Shown piece by piece: positions 48,552-56,987 of a stretch of DNA of 64,000 bases (the stretch's first letter is position 1; every line of letters begins with the position of its first letter). The notes beneath the pieces are model-generated. The model was not told the DNA's origin and searched no databases. It was given only the letters and a program-made list of their open reading frames with translations. The position numbers and the translations under genes are program-made. The stretch covers positions 1 through 64,000 of the forward strand of contig CAZKRM010000018.1 in the NCBI GenBank assembly GCA_964555285.1, given 5' to 3'. Origin of the DNA: JBBIQV01 sp964555285 (lineage in GTDB: Bacteria; Nitrospirota; Nitrospiria; Nitrospirales; Nitrospiraceae).

Positions 48552-49412
48552 TCACTCGCTGGCATCACACTTGAGTGAAACACCAGACCGTCGCTGGCAG
48601 GCGGGGCAATAAAACGAGCTGCGTTCGCCTTTGAGGCGGCGGATGGTGTTCCCGCAGTGGTTGGGGCAGGGCTGGCCGCGTTTTCCATACACCAGATGCC
48701 GCTGCTTGTATCGGCCTTCCGTTCCATCCGGCGCGAAAAAGTCCCTGACGCTCGACCCGCCGCAGTCAATGGCGTCCAGAAGGACCTGCCGCATCGTGTC
48801 GTACAGGCGGTCGATCATCTGCCGTCTCACACGGCTCGCGATCTGATGTGGGTGCAGGCGGGCTCGGAACAGAATCTCGTTGGCGTAGATGTTTCCGATC
48901 CCGGCGATCGCTTGTTGGCGCATCAACAACGATTTGAGACGTCCACGGCGCGCGCGAATGAGCCTCACAAAGTCCTCTCGTGTCACGGTCAATGGATCGC
49001 AGCCGAAGCGTCGAGCGGTGAACCGATCCAGCCCTTCCTTGTCCAGCAGGTAAATTCTTCCGAACCTTCTGGGATTCCAATAGCGAAGTTCCGGCTCCAA
49101 CGCCCCTGCGAGGATGAGCACGAGGTGGGTATGGTGCGGGTGTTTCACCTTCGCCGACGGAAATAGGAGCAGTCCGGTCATGCCGAGCTCTGCTACAAGG
49201 TACCGCTGGTCCCCGGCACGAGTGAGGGACAACACAATGCACTTGCCTCGCCGCTCGATGCCATCAATCCGCGCCCCTCGATACCAGGAAAGCGTCTCAC
49301 ACCCTTCGCGTACGATATCCGCCCGCCCGACCCAGCAGTCCTTCACGGTTGCGCCGAGGATACGAGTTCGCAGCTGGCGACTCGCGACCTCCGCTTCAGG
49401 TAGTTCGGGCAT
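48552..49412 (-). CDS. mutM: Formamidopyrimidine-DNA glycosylase
   Basis: Base-excision repair glycosylase/AP lyase removing oxidised purines. The 286-residue protein starts with the catalytic MPELPEAEV (Pro2 nucleophile, Glu3). It has the conserved Lys57-region (RRGKCIVL), the helix-two-turn-helix (QQAIAGIGNIYANEILF) and a C-terminal zinc finger (CPNHCGNTIRRLKGERSSFYCPACQ, here noted by its four Cys at CPNHC and YCPAC). Complete and of usual length. Confidence 0.96.
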   Translation of the reverse strand: MPELPEAEVASRQLRTRILGATVKDCWVGRADIVREGCETLSWYRGARIDGIERRGKCIVLSLTRAGDQRYLVAELGMTGLLLFPSAKVKHPHHTHLVLILAGALEPELRYWNPRRFGRIYLLDKEGLDRFTARRFGCDPLTVTREDFVRLIRARRGRLKSLLMRQQAIAGIGNIYANEILFRARLHPHQIASRVRRQMIDRLYDTMRQVLLDAIDCGGSSVRDFFAPDGTEGRYKQRHLVYGKRGQPCPNHCGNTIRRLKGERSSFYCPACQRRSGVSLKCDASE

Positions 49413-49687
49413 CCCCTCGCCTCACCACAACAGATTTCTCAACCACGTGCCCCGTTCTTGCCAAGACACCACACCGAGGCCCAATAGCCAGTGTGCGATT
49501 AGGCCACGGCGTCAGAGAAAAGGCAACCGACGTGAGGAGGTGAGGGGCACTGGTGAGAAATAGGGTGCTGCGTTGTACGGTGCAAACTTGGAGAAACGCC
49601 TTGCAGGAAGACTACCGCGCCGGATCAGCGACTAGGCATGAACGAGAGCAGGAACGAGGAGAGCGCGGCGAGGGATAAGGGACCAGC

Positions 49688-50152
49688 TTATGCGCACCGC
49701 GGTGTGGTCTGCGACCGTTTCGCGATGCCTTCGGTGAGGCGAGTCCGGACTTGCCGGAGACGGATCACTTCCTGGACGGACTCCTGCAACTGCGGCAGCG
49801 GCGTGGCACCAGGCCGTCTGGCCATGACAAACCTCAGAGCGTCCCTATAGACCATGCCTTGGACACAGCAGAGATACGCGATCACGACGGAGGCTGAACG
49901 TCCGATGCCGGCACGGCAGCACACCATGACGCGATTCGACGGCACGTGTGTTTCCAGCCAGTCTACTGCGCGGCTGAGGGTCGCTGAATCAGCCGGCGCA
50001 AACTCTTGCATAGGAATCTTCACAAACGTGACCCACGGCGGGGGGGTAACGACGTACTCTTCAGCCACGAGCAGAAGCGCGTTCACGACCGAAGCCGGCT
50101 CACGGGCATCATCGATATTGCCGAGCAGAAGCGACTCCGCAATGATATGCAT
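49688..50152 (-). CDS. Dual-specificity protein phosphatase
   Basis: A 154-residue phosphatase with the active-site loop CRAGIGRSASVV (Cx5R) preceded by WLETHVPSNRVMVC, and a general-acid aspartate candidate in FAPADSAT. It matches small DSP-type phosphatases. It has its own promoter almost touching the start codon. Physiological substrate unknown. Confidence 0.9.
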   Translation of the reverse strand: MHIIAESLLLGNIDDAREPASVVNALLLVAEEYVVTPPPWVTFVKIPMQEFAPADSATLSRAVDWLETHVPSNRVMVCCRAGIGRSASVVIAYLCCVQGMVYRDALRFVMARRPGATPLPQLQESVQEVIRLRQVRTRLTEGIAKRSQTTPRCA

Positions 50153-50161
50153 CGTACGCCT

Positions 50162-50189
50162 AGTATAGCGGCGGGCAGAAGCGCGTCAA
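50162..50189 (-). promoter_or_regulatory. Sigma-70-like promoter of the phosphatase gene
   Basis: On the minus strand TTGACG, 16 bases, TATACT. The -10 ends nine bases before the ATG at 50152, so the transcript would have almost no leader. Confidence 0.7.
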
Positions 50190-50241
50190 GCTCAGCCTAC
50201 GTTCCGGCAGATCCGTGTCACCGCTGCCTGCCACGCTGCGG

Positions 50242-50270
50242 TTGCACATCCAGCGTGAGGCTCCTATACT
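50242..50270 (+). promoter_or_regulatory. Sigma-70-like promoter of the zinc-ribbon gene
   Basis: TTGCAC, 17 bases, TATACT on the plus strand, about 55 bases before the ATG at 50326. It is divergent from the phosphatase promoter. Confidence 0.7.
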
Positions 50271-50325
50271 GCGTTCATCGCGACATGGGCTGCGATCAGC
50301 AAGATCGAGTCCGGGAAGGCCGTTC

Positions 50326-50685
50326 ATGAGCAGACCCACAGTGGAGGAGGTCGAAACCAGGCTGAAAGGAGTCCGCTGCGCCGTGTGCAAAGAGAGCGGC
50401 TTCGCGATCGATCGCCGCACGATGCAACCGGACGGCGAATGGCGAGCGATGTGCATACAATGTCGGTACAGTTTTCCCGTTCACACCGACATGGAGTTTT
50501 ACCTCAGAACCCAGCCCGATGTCCCTTACCGGCTCAAAGAGATGTCCTGCCTGGCCTGCCGACATCTCGGCGTGACGCTGGATTTCCGTATTATGATGTC
50601 GGTCCGAGAAGCGATTTATTTCGTCACGTGCACGACTTGCGCGCACCAGTTTCCGGAGCGCTCCTCGCTCGAGGCCTTCGAATAA
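50326..50685 (+). CDS. Double zinc-ribbon protein, unknown function
   Basis: A 119-residue protein with two CxxC...CxxC pairs: CAVC(KESG)...CIQC and CLAC(RHLG)...CTTC, each probably binding one zinc. The internal similarity of the two halves suggests a duplication. The ATG at 50326 was chosen over an upstream in-frame start because a promoter lies between. No family name recognised. Confidence 0.75.
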   Translation: MSRPTVEEVETRLKGVRCAVCKESGFAIDRRTMQPDGEWRAMCIQCRYSFPVHTDMEFYLRTQPDVPYRLKEMSCLACRHLGVTLDFRIMMSVREAIYFVTCTTCAHQFPERSSLEAFE

Positions 50686-50707
50686 GACGATGCCTCCGCT
50701 TGTGTGG

Positions 50708-50713
50708 TATAGT
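50708..50713 (+). promoter_or_regulatory. Extended -10 element next to a start codon
   Basis: TGG-TATAGT, with the hexamer ending seven bases before the ATG at 50720. This points to a leaderless transcript if it is used. Confidence 0.45.
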
Positions 50714-50719
50714 CACCGC

Positions 50720-50914
50720 ATGGCCGCTCCTCAACATCCTCAATCTAAAGAATCGACGTCCTCGCCGGCTGAACCGGCCCCCAAAACTCGGAAAGAAATC
50801 CCACTCGTCTCCGTCCCCAACGACCGGGATCTGATCGCGGACGAAATGGCCGAGTTGTTCGACGAAGACAAGGTCACGCATCAACACGGCAGTTCTGAAC
50901 CGGAAGCGGATTGA
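50720..50914 (+). CDS. Short acidic hypothetical protein
   Basis: A 64-residue, probably disordered protein (MAAPQHPQSKESTSSPAEPA; acidic IADEMAELFDEDKV). It has no recognised family. The ORF ends seven bases before the stop of the opposing methyltransferase gene. Support comes from an extended -10 element directly before the ATG and a plausible C-terminal helix; it may still be spurious. Confidence 0.45.
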   Translation: MAAPQHPQSKESTSSPAEPAPKTRKEIPLVSVPNDRDLIADEMAELFDEDKVTHQHGSSEPEAD

Positions 50915-50920
50915 TCCTCT

Positions 50921-52135
50921 TCACACCGGCCTGACGATCTCCACCGCAGCCGAGACGGGAATCCTCCCGACCGTGGAACTCCGTCCTTTCCTCTCTTTGC
51001 GCACGATGTCTTCGACTGTCACAATCGCACCCCGGTGCCACTCATCGAAGGCCGCGTTCGCGGACGAGCGCATGCGGTCGAGCCGGCCCACCTCCGGCCT
51101 TCCCTGTTCATGACATAGCCAGGCCCGCTTCTCACCCTTCATCTCACGCAGCTCGCTCACCACCCGATACAGGCCCGGTGCTCGCGGCACAATCGTGCGC
51201 CCATCCTTCCGAAGAATGAGATAGGAGAACTTCAGCGCGTCTTTCACGAACCCAACCTGTTCATCAATGAATTGCACGAGCGCGGGAGCGTGCCAGAGAC
51301 GTTCCTCATGGCACCAATCATCATCCTTCACCAGAGCCGGACAGTGCCGCTCGTGCAGGCACGGACTATAGACGGTGCAGGCCTGCTCATCAAGAAGCCG
51401 ATCCCGCACCCGATGCAAGTCGCGGGACGCGTCGCGAAGCGCCGGTTCGATCAGGATCAACGAGCCGTTCTCACGTAAGGCCCTGAGGCAATCCTGTACG
51501 AGCGCCGCGCGTTGGCCGATAGGGTCTCGTGACGAGAGGAACAGCTCGCCAAGCACATTTGCCGCAATGATGAGGTCATACTGTTGACCGCCGCCGAGCT
51601 GGGAGAGTGTCTCGGACATCGGTCGTTCGAGATCGCTCTCGCGCACGACGAATCGATCAGCCCTCTGAGGAACCCGTTTCGTGTACGCGCTCCACAGCCG
51701 TTCACTCTCCCGCAACGCCTGTGGCGACCGATCTACGACGACGCAATGCACGGATTCGGCCGACACAGCCGGTGTTCGGCATACCCAATCACGCACACCC
51801 AGTGCGGCCGTGCCTGGTCCACTTCCGAGATCCAAGACCGTGAGCGGGCGTGACGGATCAGCGTCATACAACTCAGGCCGAATTTCGTCGAGCAAGGCCT
51901 GCACCTTCGCCACGTTCACAGGCAGGTAGTAGCTCAGATACGCACGGCGCAGGGCGGCATCATCCAGATAGGGTGAGGCCGGCCCGGCCCGCTCTCGCGT
52001 AAACAATCGGGAGAGCGACTCAACTCCCTGAGAGAGTCCTGGCGGGAGTTGCACGGATGTGGAGCCTGTCAGGATGCCGATTCTCTCGGACAGGACCTGA
52101 ACCACCGCCTCGGAGAGTGAGTGAAGCTGTGCCAT
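50921..52135 (-). CDS. Rsm22-like SAM-dependent methyltransferase
   Basis: A 404-residue protein with the SAM-binding motif VLDLGSGPGTAALGV and a cysteine cluster (YSPCLHERHCPAL, DWCHE) that characterises the Rsm22 family linked to small ribosomal subunit maturation. The first 100 residues contain RRAYLSYYLPVNVAK, also typical. Cofactor on the Cys set, iron-sulfur or zinc, cannot be read from the sequence. Confidence 0.88.
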   Translation of the reverse strand: MAQLHSLSEAVVQVLSERIGILTGSTSVQLPPGLSQGVESLSRLFTRERAGPASPYLDDAALRRAYLSYYLPVNVAKVQALLDEIRPELYDADPSRPLTVLDLGSGPGTAALGVRDWVCRTPAVSAESVHCVVVDRSPQALRESERLWSAYTKRVPQRADRFVVRESDLERPMSETLSQLGGGQQYDLIIAANVLGELFLSSRDPIGQRAALVQDCLRALRENGSLILIEPALRDASRDLHRVRDRLLDEQACTVYSPCLHERHCPALVKDDDWCHEERLWHAPALVQFIDEQVGFVKDALKFSYLILRKDGRTIVPRAPGLYRVVSELREMKGEKRAWLCHEQGRPEVGRLDRMRSSANAAFDEWHRGAIVTVEDIVRKERKGRSSTVGRIPVSAAVEIVRPV

Positions 52136-52143
52136 ACCTGCGG

Positions 52144-52173
52144 TTGACCCACGAAAAGACCGTGATGTATGTT
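52144..52173 (+). promoter_or_regulatory. Sigma-70-like promoter of the 82-residue gene
   Basis: TTGACC, 18 bases, TATGTT, followed by the strong ribosome site AGGAAGGAGT before the ATG at 52198. Confidence 0.6.
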
Positions 52174-52197
52174 ATGTGTTAGGAAGGAGTACCCACC

Positions 52198-52446
52198 ATG
52201 ACCGACGCCATTATGCAAGCCTACCGCGATGTCGAACAAGCGATGGAACGCTTCACCCAGCAACTCCATGACCACGTGACACTCATGCGCACGATGGAAG
52301 GGCCTGAATCAGAACAGCTCATCCGCATGACGCAGGGGGCCACAGCGATGCGTGACAGCAGTATGATCTATCTCTCCTATGCCAAATTCATCGCCTACGG
52401 CATGCCGGAGAGCGAAGACCTCATACAGGAAGACCTGCAAGGGTAA
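52198..52446 (+). CDS. Small hypothetical helical protein
   Basis: An 82-residue, Met-rich, probably helical-hairpin protein (MTDAIMQAYRDVEQAMERFT, YLSYAKFIAYGMPESEDLIQ). No recognised family or motif. Promoter and strong ribosome site in front, and a very strong terminator behind, make it a credible gene. Confidence 0.75.
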   Translation: MTDAIMQAYRDVEQAMERFTQQLHDHVTLMRTMEGPESEQLIRMTQGATAMRDSSMIYLSYAKFIAYGMPESEDLIQEDLQG

Positions 52447-52513
52447 ACGCACCAATTAGCCGTCAGCGTTCAGCTTCGGCCGCTCGCTGCTGAGAGCTGA
52501 TGGCTGAAGGCCG

Positions 52514-52565
52514 CGAAAACGAAGAGCCCGTCAGGGATTGATCCCTGACGGGCTCTTCGTTTTCG
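52514..52565. terminator. Perfect 25-bp bidirectional terminator
   Basis: Arms of 25 bases pair perfectly around the two-base centre TG: CGAAAACGAAGAGCCCGTCA and on to GGGAT on the left. The right end reads GGCTCTTCGTTTTCG, giving a T-rich tail in both directions. It separates the converging 82-residue gene and the oxidoreductase operon. Confidence 0.92.
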
Positions 52566-52574
52566 AGCGCTTCG

Positions 52575-53918
52575 TCAGATGCTGCGCATGAAGTGGCCGA
52601 TCGCCGTCTGATCGACATCAGTGCCCATGATGGCAGACAGGGGAACATTGGTTGACTTTTTGCCGGTCAGCCCGGATTCCACTTCATCTACAATCAACTC
52701 AACCGGCATGGACTGGCCACCATAGACGCGTGGACCACCGATAATCTTGGCTTTGGAGTGGCCGTAGATGGCCGTCGCGACTTCTTTCGCAAGCCATCCC
52801 ACGTAGTTGAACTCCGGGATCACAATCAGTTTGGTGTTCTTGCAGAGCTGCCTGAGTTCTTGGGTCGGGAACGGTCGGAGCGAACGGATCTTGATCAACC
52901 CGACCTTGATCCCTTTCTCCGCACAGAGCCGAACGGCTTCGCGCGACTGTGCCGCGGCGCTGCCTGAGGCAACGATCACGGCGTCGGCATTGTCCATATT
53001 TTCCGCCGTGCACAGCCCGCCCATGTACTGATCGATGTACTTGCGCGAACGTTCGACCGCCGCCCACACTTCCTGCTGCCAGACGGCGTGAATATTGTAG
53101 GCCATGAAATTGGATTTCTGGACCGGGGCGTCGCGCGACAACCGGGCCGGCGGATTCTCCGCATCCAGCACCGGCACGGCACCCCGGTACGCCTCCCGGG
53201 GCGGCAGCTTGATGCCGCGTTCCTGCATGCGGACATAGCCGCGCGCATGGGTGACAAAGAAGCCGTCGCAGCACACGCCCACCGGGAGCGTCACGTCGTT
53301 CTTCTCGCTGATGGTGAAACCCGCCAGGATGAAATCGAACATGTCCTGTTGATTCTCGGCATGGAACACGATCATGCCGCAATTCAGCAGATAGGCGACC
53401 TCGATATTATCCGGTTGGATGGCCAGTGGAGCATTGACGACCCGGCAGGTAAACATGGCGACGGCCGGAAGACGATGCCCCGGCCAAGAGGCGATTCCCT
53501 CAAGCCCACGCAGCGTTCCAGGCCCAGCGGTGGCCGTGAAGCAACGCACGCCGGCCCGTGAGCCTCCGGCAATTGCGGCCATGACACCGATTTCCTCCTC
53601 GCCCCGGTAGTATTCCTTGACGTATCCCTCACCATAGAGCACACCGACCAATTGCATCGTTTCACTTTGCGGGGTGATGGGATAGGCGATTGCTAAATCG
53701 ATATTGGACCGACGCACCGCTTCTTTCGCAGCTTCGCTGCCGGTAATGAATTCCTTCGTCCGCGGCGCTTCGTGGAACAGATACTCCGGGGTCACGACCC
53801 GCTGCTTTTTAGCTTCTGCATGCGGGTCCTTCCTAGCTTCCGCCTTCGGAGCGGCCACGCCGGCGATGGGATCGCCTTGTGGGTTAGGCTTGACTTGAGG
53901 TTCCAGGGTTTCGCTCAT
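52575..53918 (-). CDS. porA: 2-oxoacid:ferredoxin oxidoreductase, alpha subunit
   Basis: A 447-residue alpha chain of the five-subunit pyruvate/2-oxoglutarate:ferredoxin oxidoreductase type known from Hydrogenobacter and Nitrospira. It has the pyrimidine-binding domain (GSEAAKEAVRRSNIDLAIAY, PITPQSETMQ) and the swivel domain (IKIRSLRPFPTQELRQL). An Ala/Pro-rich 40-residue N-terminal extension precedes the core. The enzyme fixes CO2 onto acetyl-CoA or succinyl-CoA; which substrate cannot be told from sequence alone. Last gene of the operon. Confidence 0.93.
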   Translation of the reverse strand: MSETLEPQVKPNPQGDPIAGVAAPKAEARKDPHAEAKKQRVVTPEYLFHEAPRTKEFITGSEAAKEAVRRSNIDLAIAYPITPQSETMQLVGVLYGEGYVKEYYRGEEEIGVMAAIAGGSRAGVRCFTATAGPGTLRGLEGIASWPGHRLPAVAMFTCRVVNAPLAIQPDNIEVAYLLNCGMIVFHAENQQDMFDFILAGFTISEKNDVTLPVGVCCDGFFVTHARGYVRMQERGIKLPPREAYRGAVPVLDAENPPARLSRDAPVQKSNFMAYNIHAVWQQEVWAAVERSRKYIDQYMGGLCTAENMDNADAVIVASGSAAAQSREAVRLCAEKGIKVGLIKIRSLRPFPTQELRQLCKNTKLIVIPEFNYVGWLAKEVATAIYGHSKAKIIGGPRVYGGQSMPVELIVDEVESGLTGKKSTNVPLSAIMGTDVDQTAIGHFMRSI

Positions 53919-54013
53919 CGTTGCACCTCTTCTGAAGAAATTGACGACTGATTCATCGGGTCATCGGTTCATTGAGTGAAGCAATCGTCAATGAGCAAAT
54001 GACTCAATGCCCC
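53919..54013. repeat. Low-complexity gap between epsilon and alpha genes
   Basis: Iterated TCATCGGTTCATTGAGTGAA-type sequence and its reverse (CAATGAGCAAATGACTCAATG), similar in style to the fillers in the acl-acn operon. Nothing coding seen. Confidence 0.45.
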
Positions 54014-54778
54014 TCAGGCTTCGCGCTTCATCTGTTCCGGTTGATGCCCGAACATCGCCGCACGGCCAAGGGCCGTGGGAGACGGCGCAAAGGCGAAGGG
54101 GTTCGTGTGCCTGTTCCCGCCGTGGACCTTCGACTGCGTGCCGGTGAACCGGACGTTCTCGCCGTTCGCCGGCAACGTGATGCCCATGTCCTCTCGGACT
54201 TTCTTAAAGATCTGAGCGACCTTCCGCAGCTTCGCCGTATCGGAATCCCGAATCGTGAGCATCGCGTCCTCGTGACCCTGCTCCGCACAGATCGCCATCG
54301 TGCAGCAATTCGTTCCCGCCCGGATCATTTTCAGGGTCAGGTTGGCGTAATGGCAGTGGACGCCGACGAAGATACAGGCTTCGATCTTGTTGCCCCAGAT
54401 GGTCAGGTTGGGATGGTTCGGGTTGATGACTTCTTCCGGATCGATCTTCGGATACTTGGGCCGATAGTCCGGCATCGGGATAATCAGAACCTCGGGAATC
54501 TGAGCCGCGATTTCCAACACGGCCTTTGCTTTCTCCATCGCATGCTCGTTCCACGCCCAGAGCACCAACGGCCCCGGGAAGATGGTGGCATTGGGGCTGG
54601 TCAGCATTTTCCGCGCCATCTCTTCGATGACCTTCTCCTCATGAGGCTCCAGCAACCCGTAATAGAGGCCTTGACCAGGATCGGGGAGCGACACTCCCAA
54701 CTGCGCAGCCGATGGGGGATGGAACCCGGCGGGCCCTGGAACAATAATCCGCTCTTCGGTGTCTTGCGATATCCCCAT
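54014..54778 (-). CDS. 2-oxoacid:ferredoxin oxidoreductase, epsilon subunit
   Basis: A 254-residue accessory subunit specific to the five-subunit enzymes (VLWAWNEHAMEKAKAVLEIA, NKIEACIFVGVHCHYANLTL, RAGTNCCTMAICAEQGHEDA). It is related to the thiamine-enzyme beta family without the diphosphate loop. In Hydrogenobacter such extra subunits go with oxygen-tolerant forms. It lies between the ferredoxin-like delta and the alpha genes. Confidence 0.9.
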   Translation of the reverse strand: MGISQDTEERIIVPGPAGFHPPSAAQLGVSLPDPGQGLYYGLLEPHEEKVIEEMARKMLTSPNATIFPGPLVLWAWNEHAMEKAKAVLEIAAQIPEVLIIPMPDYRPKYPKIDPEEVINPNHPNLTIWGNKIEACIFVGVHCHYANLTLKMIRAGTNCCTMAICAEQGHEDAMLTIRDSDTAKLRKVAQIFKKVREDMGITLPANGENVRFTGTQSKVHGGNRHTNPFAFAPSPTALGRAAMFGHQPEQMKREA

Positions 54779-54812
54779 TCTTATCCCTCTTTCTTATCCC
54801 TCTTTCTTATCC
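54779..54812. repeat. Short tandem repeat covering stop codon and ribosome site
   Basis: Two exact 13-base units TTATCCCTCTTTC and a partial third between delta and epsilon genes. On the minus strand each unit holds AGAGGG, so the ribosome site of the epsilon gene is duplicated and the delta stop TAA lies in the last unit. Confidence 0.7.
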
Positions 54813-55130
54813 GACCATCGGACTGGCCAGCACAGCCGTGGTGCTCTTCTCGCCGTAGGTGATGTTGTCGGTGATGGCCGCCTTCGGCAGTTGATCGATC
54901 ATAATCATCTTGATGGCATGGTTCTTTGCCATGTTGTCGCAGACCCAGACACACTGTGCACAGCCCTTACAGCGATCGACCGCCACATAGGCCGACCCAT
55001 ACTTAAACCCCCGATCTTTCCCCAACTCATCGCTATAGAGGATGGTGTTGGCCTCCGGGCAGTATTGGGTGCACAGCTTACAACTCTTTGCTGCACAGAT
55101 ATCGACGTTAATATCAGCCACAAGATACAT
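54807..55130 (-). CDS. porD: 2-oxoacid:ferredoxin oxidoreductase, delta subunit (2[4Fe-4S])
   Basis: A 107-residue ferredoxin-like subunit with two four-cysteine clusters, CAAKSCKLCTQYCPEAN and CKGCAQCVWVCDN. It relays electrons between the thiamine centre and ferredoxin. It lies 18 bases after the gamma gene. Confidence 0.94.
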   Translation of the reverse strand: MYLVADINVDICAAKSCKLCTQYCPEANTILYSDELGKDRGFKYGSAYVAVDRCKGCAQCVWVCDNMAKNHAIKMIMIDQLPKAAITDNITYGEKSTTAVLASPMVG

Positions 55131-55148
55131 GGAATCCTCTTTGTATGA

Positions 55149-55868
55149 TCAGGCTCTGGCCGCAGCTGCGGCTTCCGCCTTCTTCGCCGCCTTGCTGATT
55201 TCATCCCAACCGTTCTGAGCCGCAAAGTCCCAACCGGCCTTGATGACCGCCACGTTCTTTTCAATCAGTTCCTGTTTCTTCTTGAACTTTCGTTCCACCA
55301 CGCTGTCCAATGCGGCGGTCCCACCGGACACCACGAACCCTTTACCCAGGAACCGATCTTTCACCGCTTGCTCCAACGCCTCGATGGTCGTGAGGCCCGT
55401 GATACAGCCGATCGCCCCCATGAGCGCCATGTTCGTCGCCAAGTCCATTCCCGCCACTTCCAAAGAAATCTTCGTCGCCGGCAGGTAATACAGCTTCGCC
55501 CGGCGCTCCTCCAACTCGCGCGCCTGGTCTTTGTGCAGCTTCATCGGTCCATCGTTGTTGATCAGCGCCACCCCATCTTCTTTCAATCCGAAGTAGAAGG
55601 GCATCGTATAGGACTTACCGTGGGTAATCACTTGGGGGTGGAAGATAATGATGATGTGCGGGAACGTGATCTCGCCGATTTCGTAAATGGGCTCATCCGA
55701 CACACGCACGTAGCTCTCCACGGGCGCCATGCGTTTTTCCGATCCGTAGAACGGGACGATCGTGCTTTCGCCACCGGCGTTGATCACCGCAGTGCTCAGG
55801 ATGTGCGACCCGGTCACGACTCCCTGTCCGCCGACGCCCGCCATCCGGATGTTGAAGCGTTTTGCCAT
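55149..55868 (-). CDS. porG: 2-oxoacid:ferredoxin oxidoreductase, gamma subunit
   Basis: A 239-residue gamma chain with the signature MAGVGGQGVVTGSHILSTAV and YGSEKRMAPVESYVRVSDEP. The C-terminal 60 residues are Lys/Ala-rich, an extension to the usual domain. It follows the beta gene by 40 bases. Confidence 0.94.
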   Translation of the reverse strand: MAKRFNIRMAGVGGQGVVTGSHILSTAVINAGGESTIVPFYGSEKRMAPVESYVRVSDEPIYEIGEITFPHIIIIFHPQVITHGKSYTMPFYFGLKEDGVALINNDGPMKLHKDQARELEERRAKLYYLPATKISLEVAGMDLATNMALMGAIGCITGLTTIEALEQAVKDRFLGKGFVVSGGTAALDSVVERKFKKKQELIEKNVAVIKAGWDFAAQNGWDEISKAAKKAEAAAAARA

Positions 55869-55908
55869 GGTCGGTCCTCCTTACAATAGGCTCACAGCCT
55901 GTTCGGAC

Positions 55909-56808
55909 TCAGGCCTTGGGAATCGCCGCAGCCGGGGCCGCCGGCTTGGGAAGGAATTCCTTATAGCCATACCGGTCGGTCAGATACTGCTTGGCTTCGT
56001 CGGTGATGTACTCGGTGAATTGGTACCGGTTGTTCTCGACGTTCTTCGCGTCTTCCATCACTTTGTCAGTAGGAATCGCGTACTCGATGTTGCAAGACGT
56101 GTAGGCCTGAATATAGGAAGAACCGACCTCCCTCGCGATCAAGACCGCTTTCTTGATGACGCTCTCGACCCGGCGTGGATTGTTCGGAACCACCGTCGCG
56201 ACATAGGAGCAGCCCGCCACCTTGGCCATTGTCACCATGTCCATCTTGTCGAATTTTTTCCCCAGGGGAGCCATCTTGAGCACGGCGCCACGGACGGTCA
56301 TCCCGCTCTCCTGGCCACCTGTATTCCCATAGACTTCATTGTCCAACATGATCGTGGTGAACCGCTCCCTCCGGAACCAGGAGTGAAGAACCTGCGCAAA
56401 CCCGATATCCGCTGTCCCTCCGTCGCCCGCCATCACGACGACATCCTTCGGCTTGTCCCCGAAGCGCAACCGCAACCCTCTGGTCAGTCCACTCGCCACG
56501 CCATTTTGATCCCCGTAGTTGCCGTACACAAAGGGGATCGCCGCCTGTGAGATGGACAACCGGCCGCAGCCTGCCGTCCCGACCATGATGGTGTCTTCTG
56601 GGTTAGGGAAGGACACCATGGCGAGCCGGATGAACAGCGTCATCGCGCATCCGGCACACATAGGATGCTCTTCGAGGATTTCCTTGAAGCTCCCCATCTG
56701 CGAAACAGACACTTTCTTACCGAAGGGACCATGTTCGACCATGTCCCGATATTCCTTCGGCATGAACTTTTCGAAGCCGTTTGAAAACTTGACATAATCT
56801 AGACTCAT
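55909..56808 (-). CDS. porB: 2-oxoacid:ferredoxin oxidoreductase, beta subunit (TPP-binding)
   Basis: A 299-residue beta chain with the thiamine-diphosphate motif GDGGTADIGF...LDNEVYGNTGGQ and the cluster cysteines in HPMCAGCAM and GTAGCGR. First gene of the operon (order beta-gamma-delta-epsilon-alpha) with GGGAGGGACT before the ATG. It is preceded by a 140-base leader and a strong promoter. Confidence 0.94.
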   Translation of the reverse strand: MSLDYVKFSNGFEKFMPKEYRDMVEHGPFGKKVSVSQMGSFKEILEEHPMCAGCAMTLFIRLAMVSFPNPEDTIMVGTAGCGRLSISQAAIPFVYGNYGDQNGVASGLTRGLRLRFGDKPKDVVVMAGDGGTADIGFAQVLHSWFRRERFTTIMLDNEVYGNTGGQESGMTVRGAVLKMAPLGKKFDKMDMVTMAKVAGCSYVATVVPNNPRRVESVIKKAVLIAREVGSSYIQAYTSCNIEYAIPTDKVMEDAKNVENNRYQFTEYITDEAKQYLTDRYGYKEFLPKPAAPAAAIPKA

Positions 56809-56835
56809 CTGGAGTCCCTCCCTCTATAGCGTTGG

Positions 56836-56854
56836 CCCGCTCGATGGAAGCGGG
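56836..56854 (-). promoter_or_regulatory. Hairpin in the leader of the oxidoreductase operon
   Basis: CCCGCT/AGCGGG form a perfect 6-bp stem with a 7-base loop about 30 bases before the porB start. It may influence translation; no known riboswitch is recognised. Confidence 0.35.
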
Positions 56855-56957
56855 AGCCCGTTCAGAGTTATGCGAAATCACGAACGAAAAAGCCGACCGT
56901 CCTCAACCGAAGCACGTGCGGGAAAACAAATGTGTGAGCGCGAATAACTTGCCGCCG

Positions 56958-56987
56958 AGTGTAGCAAAGGCTCAAAAAAACTGTCAA
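56958..56987 (-). promoter_or_regulatory. Sigma-70-like promoter of the oxidoreductase operon
   Basis: On the minus strand TTGACA, 18 bases with a T-tract, TACACT. Expected start near 56951, giving a leader of about 143 bases before porB. Confidence 0.75.
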
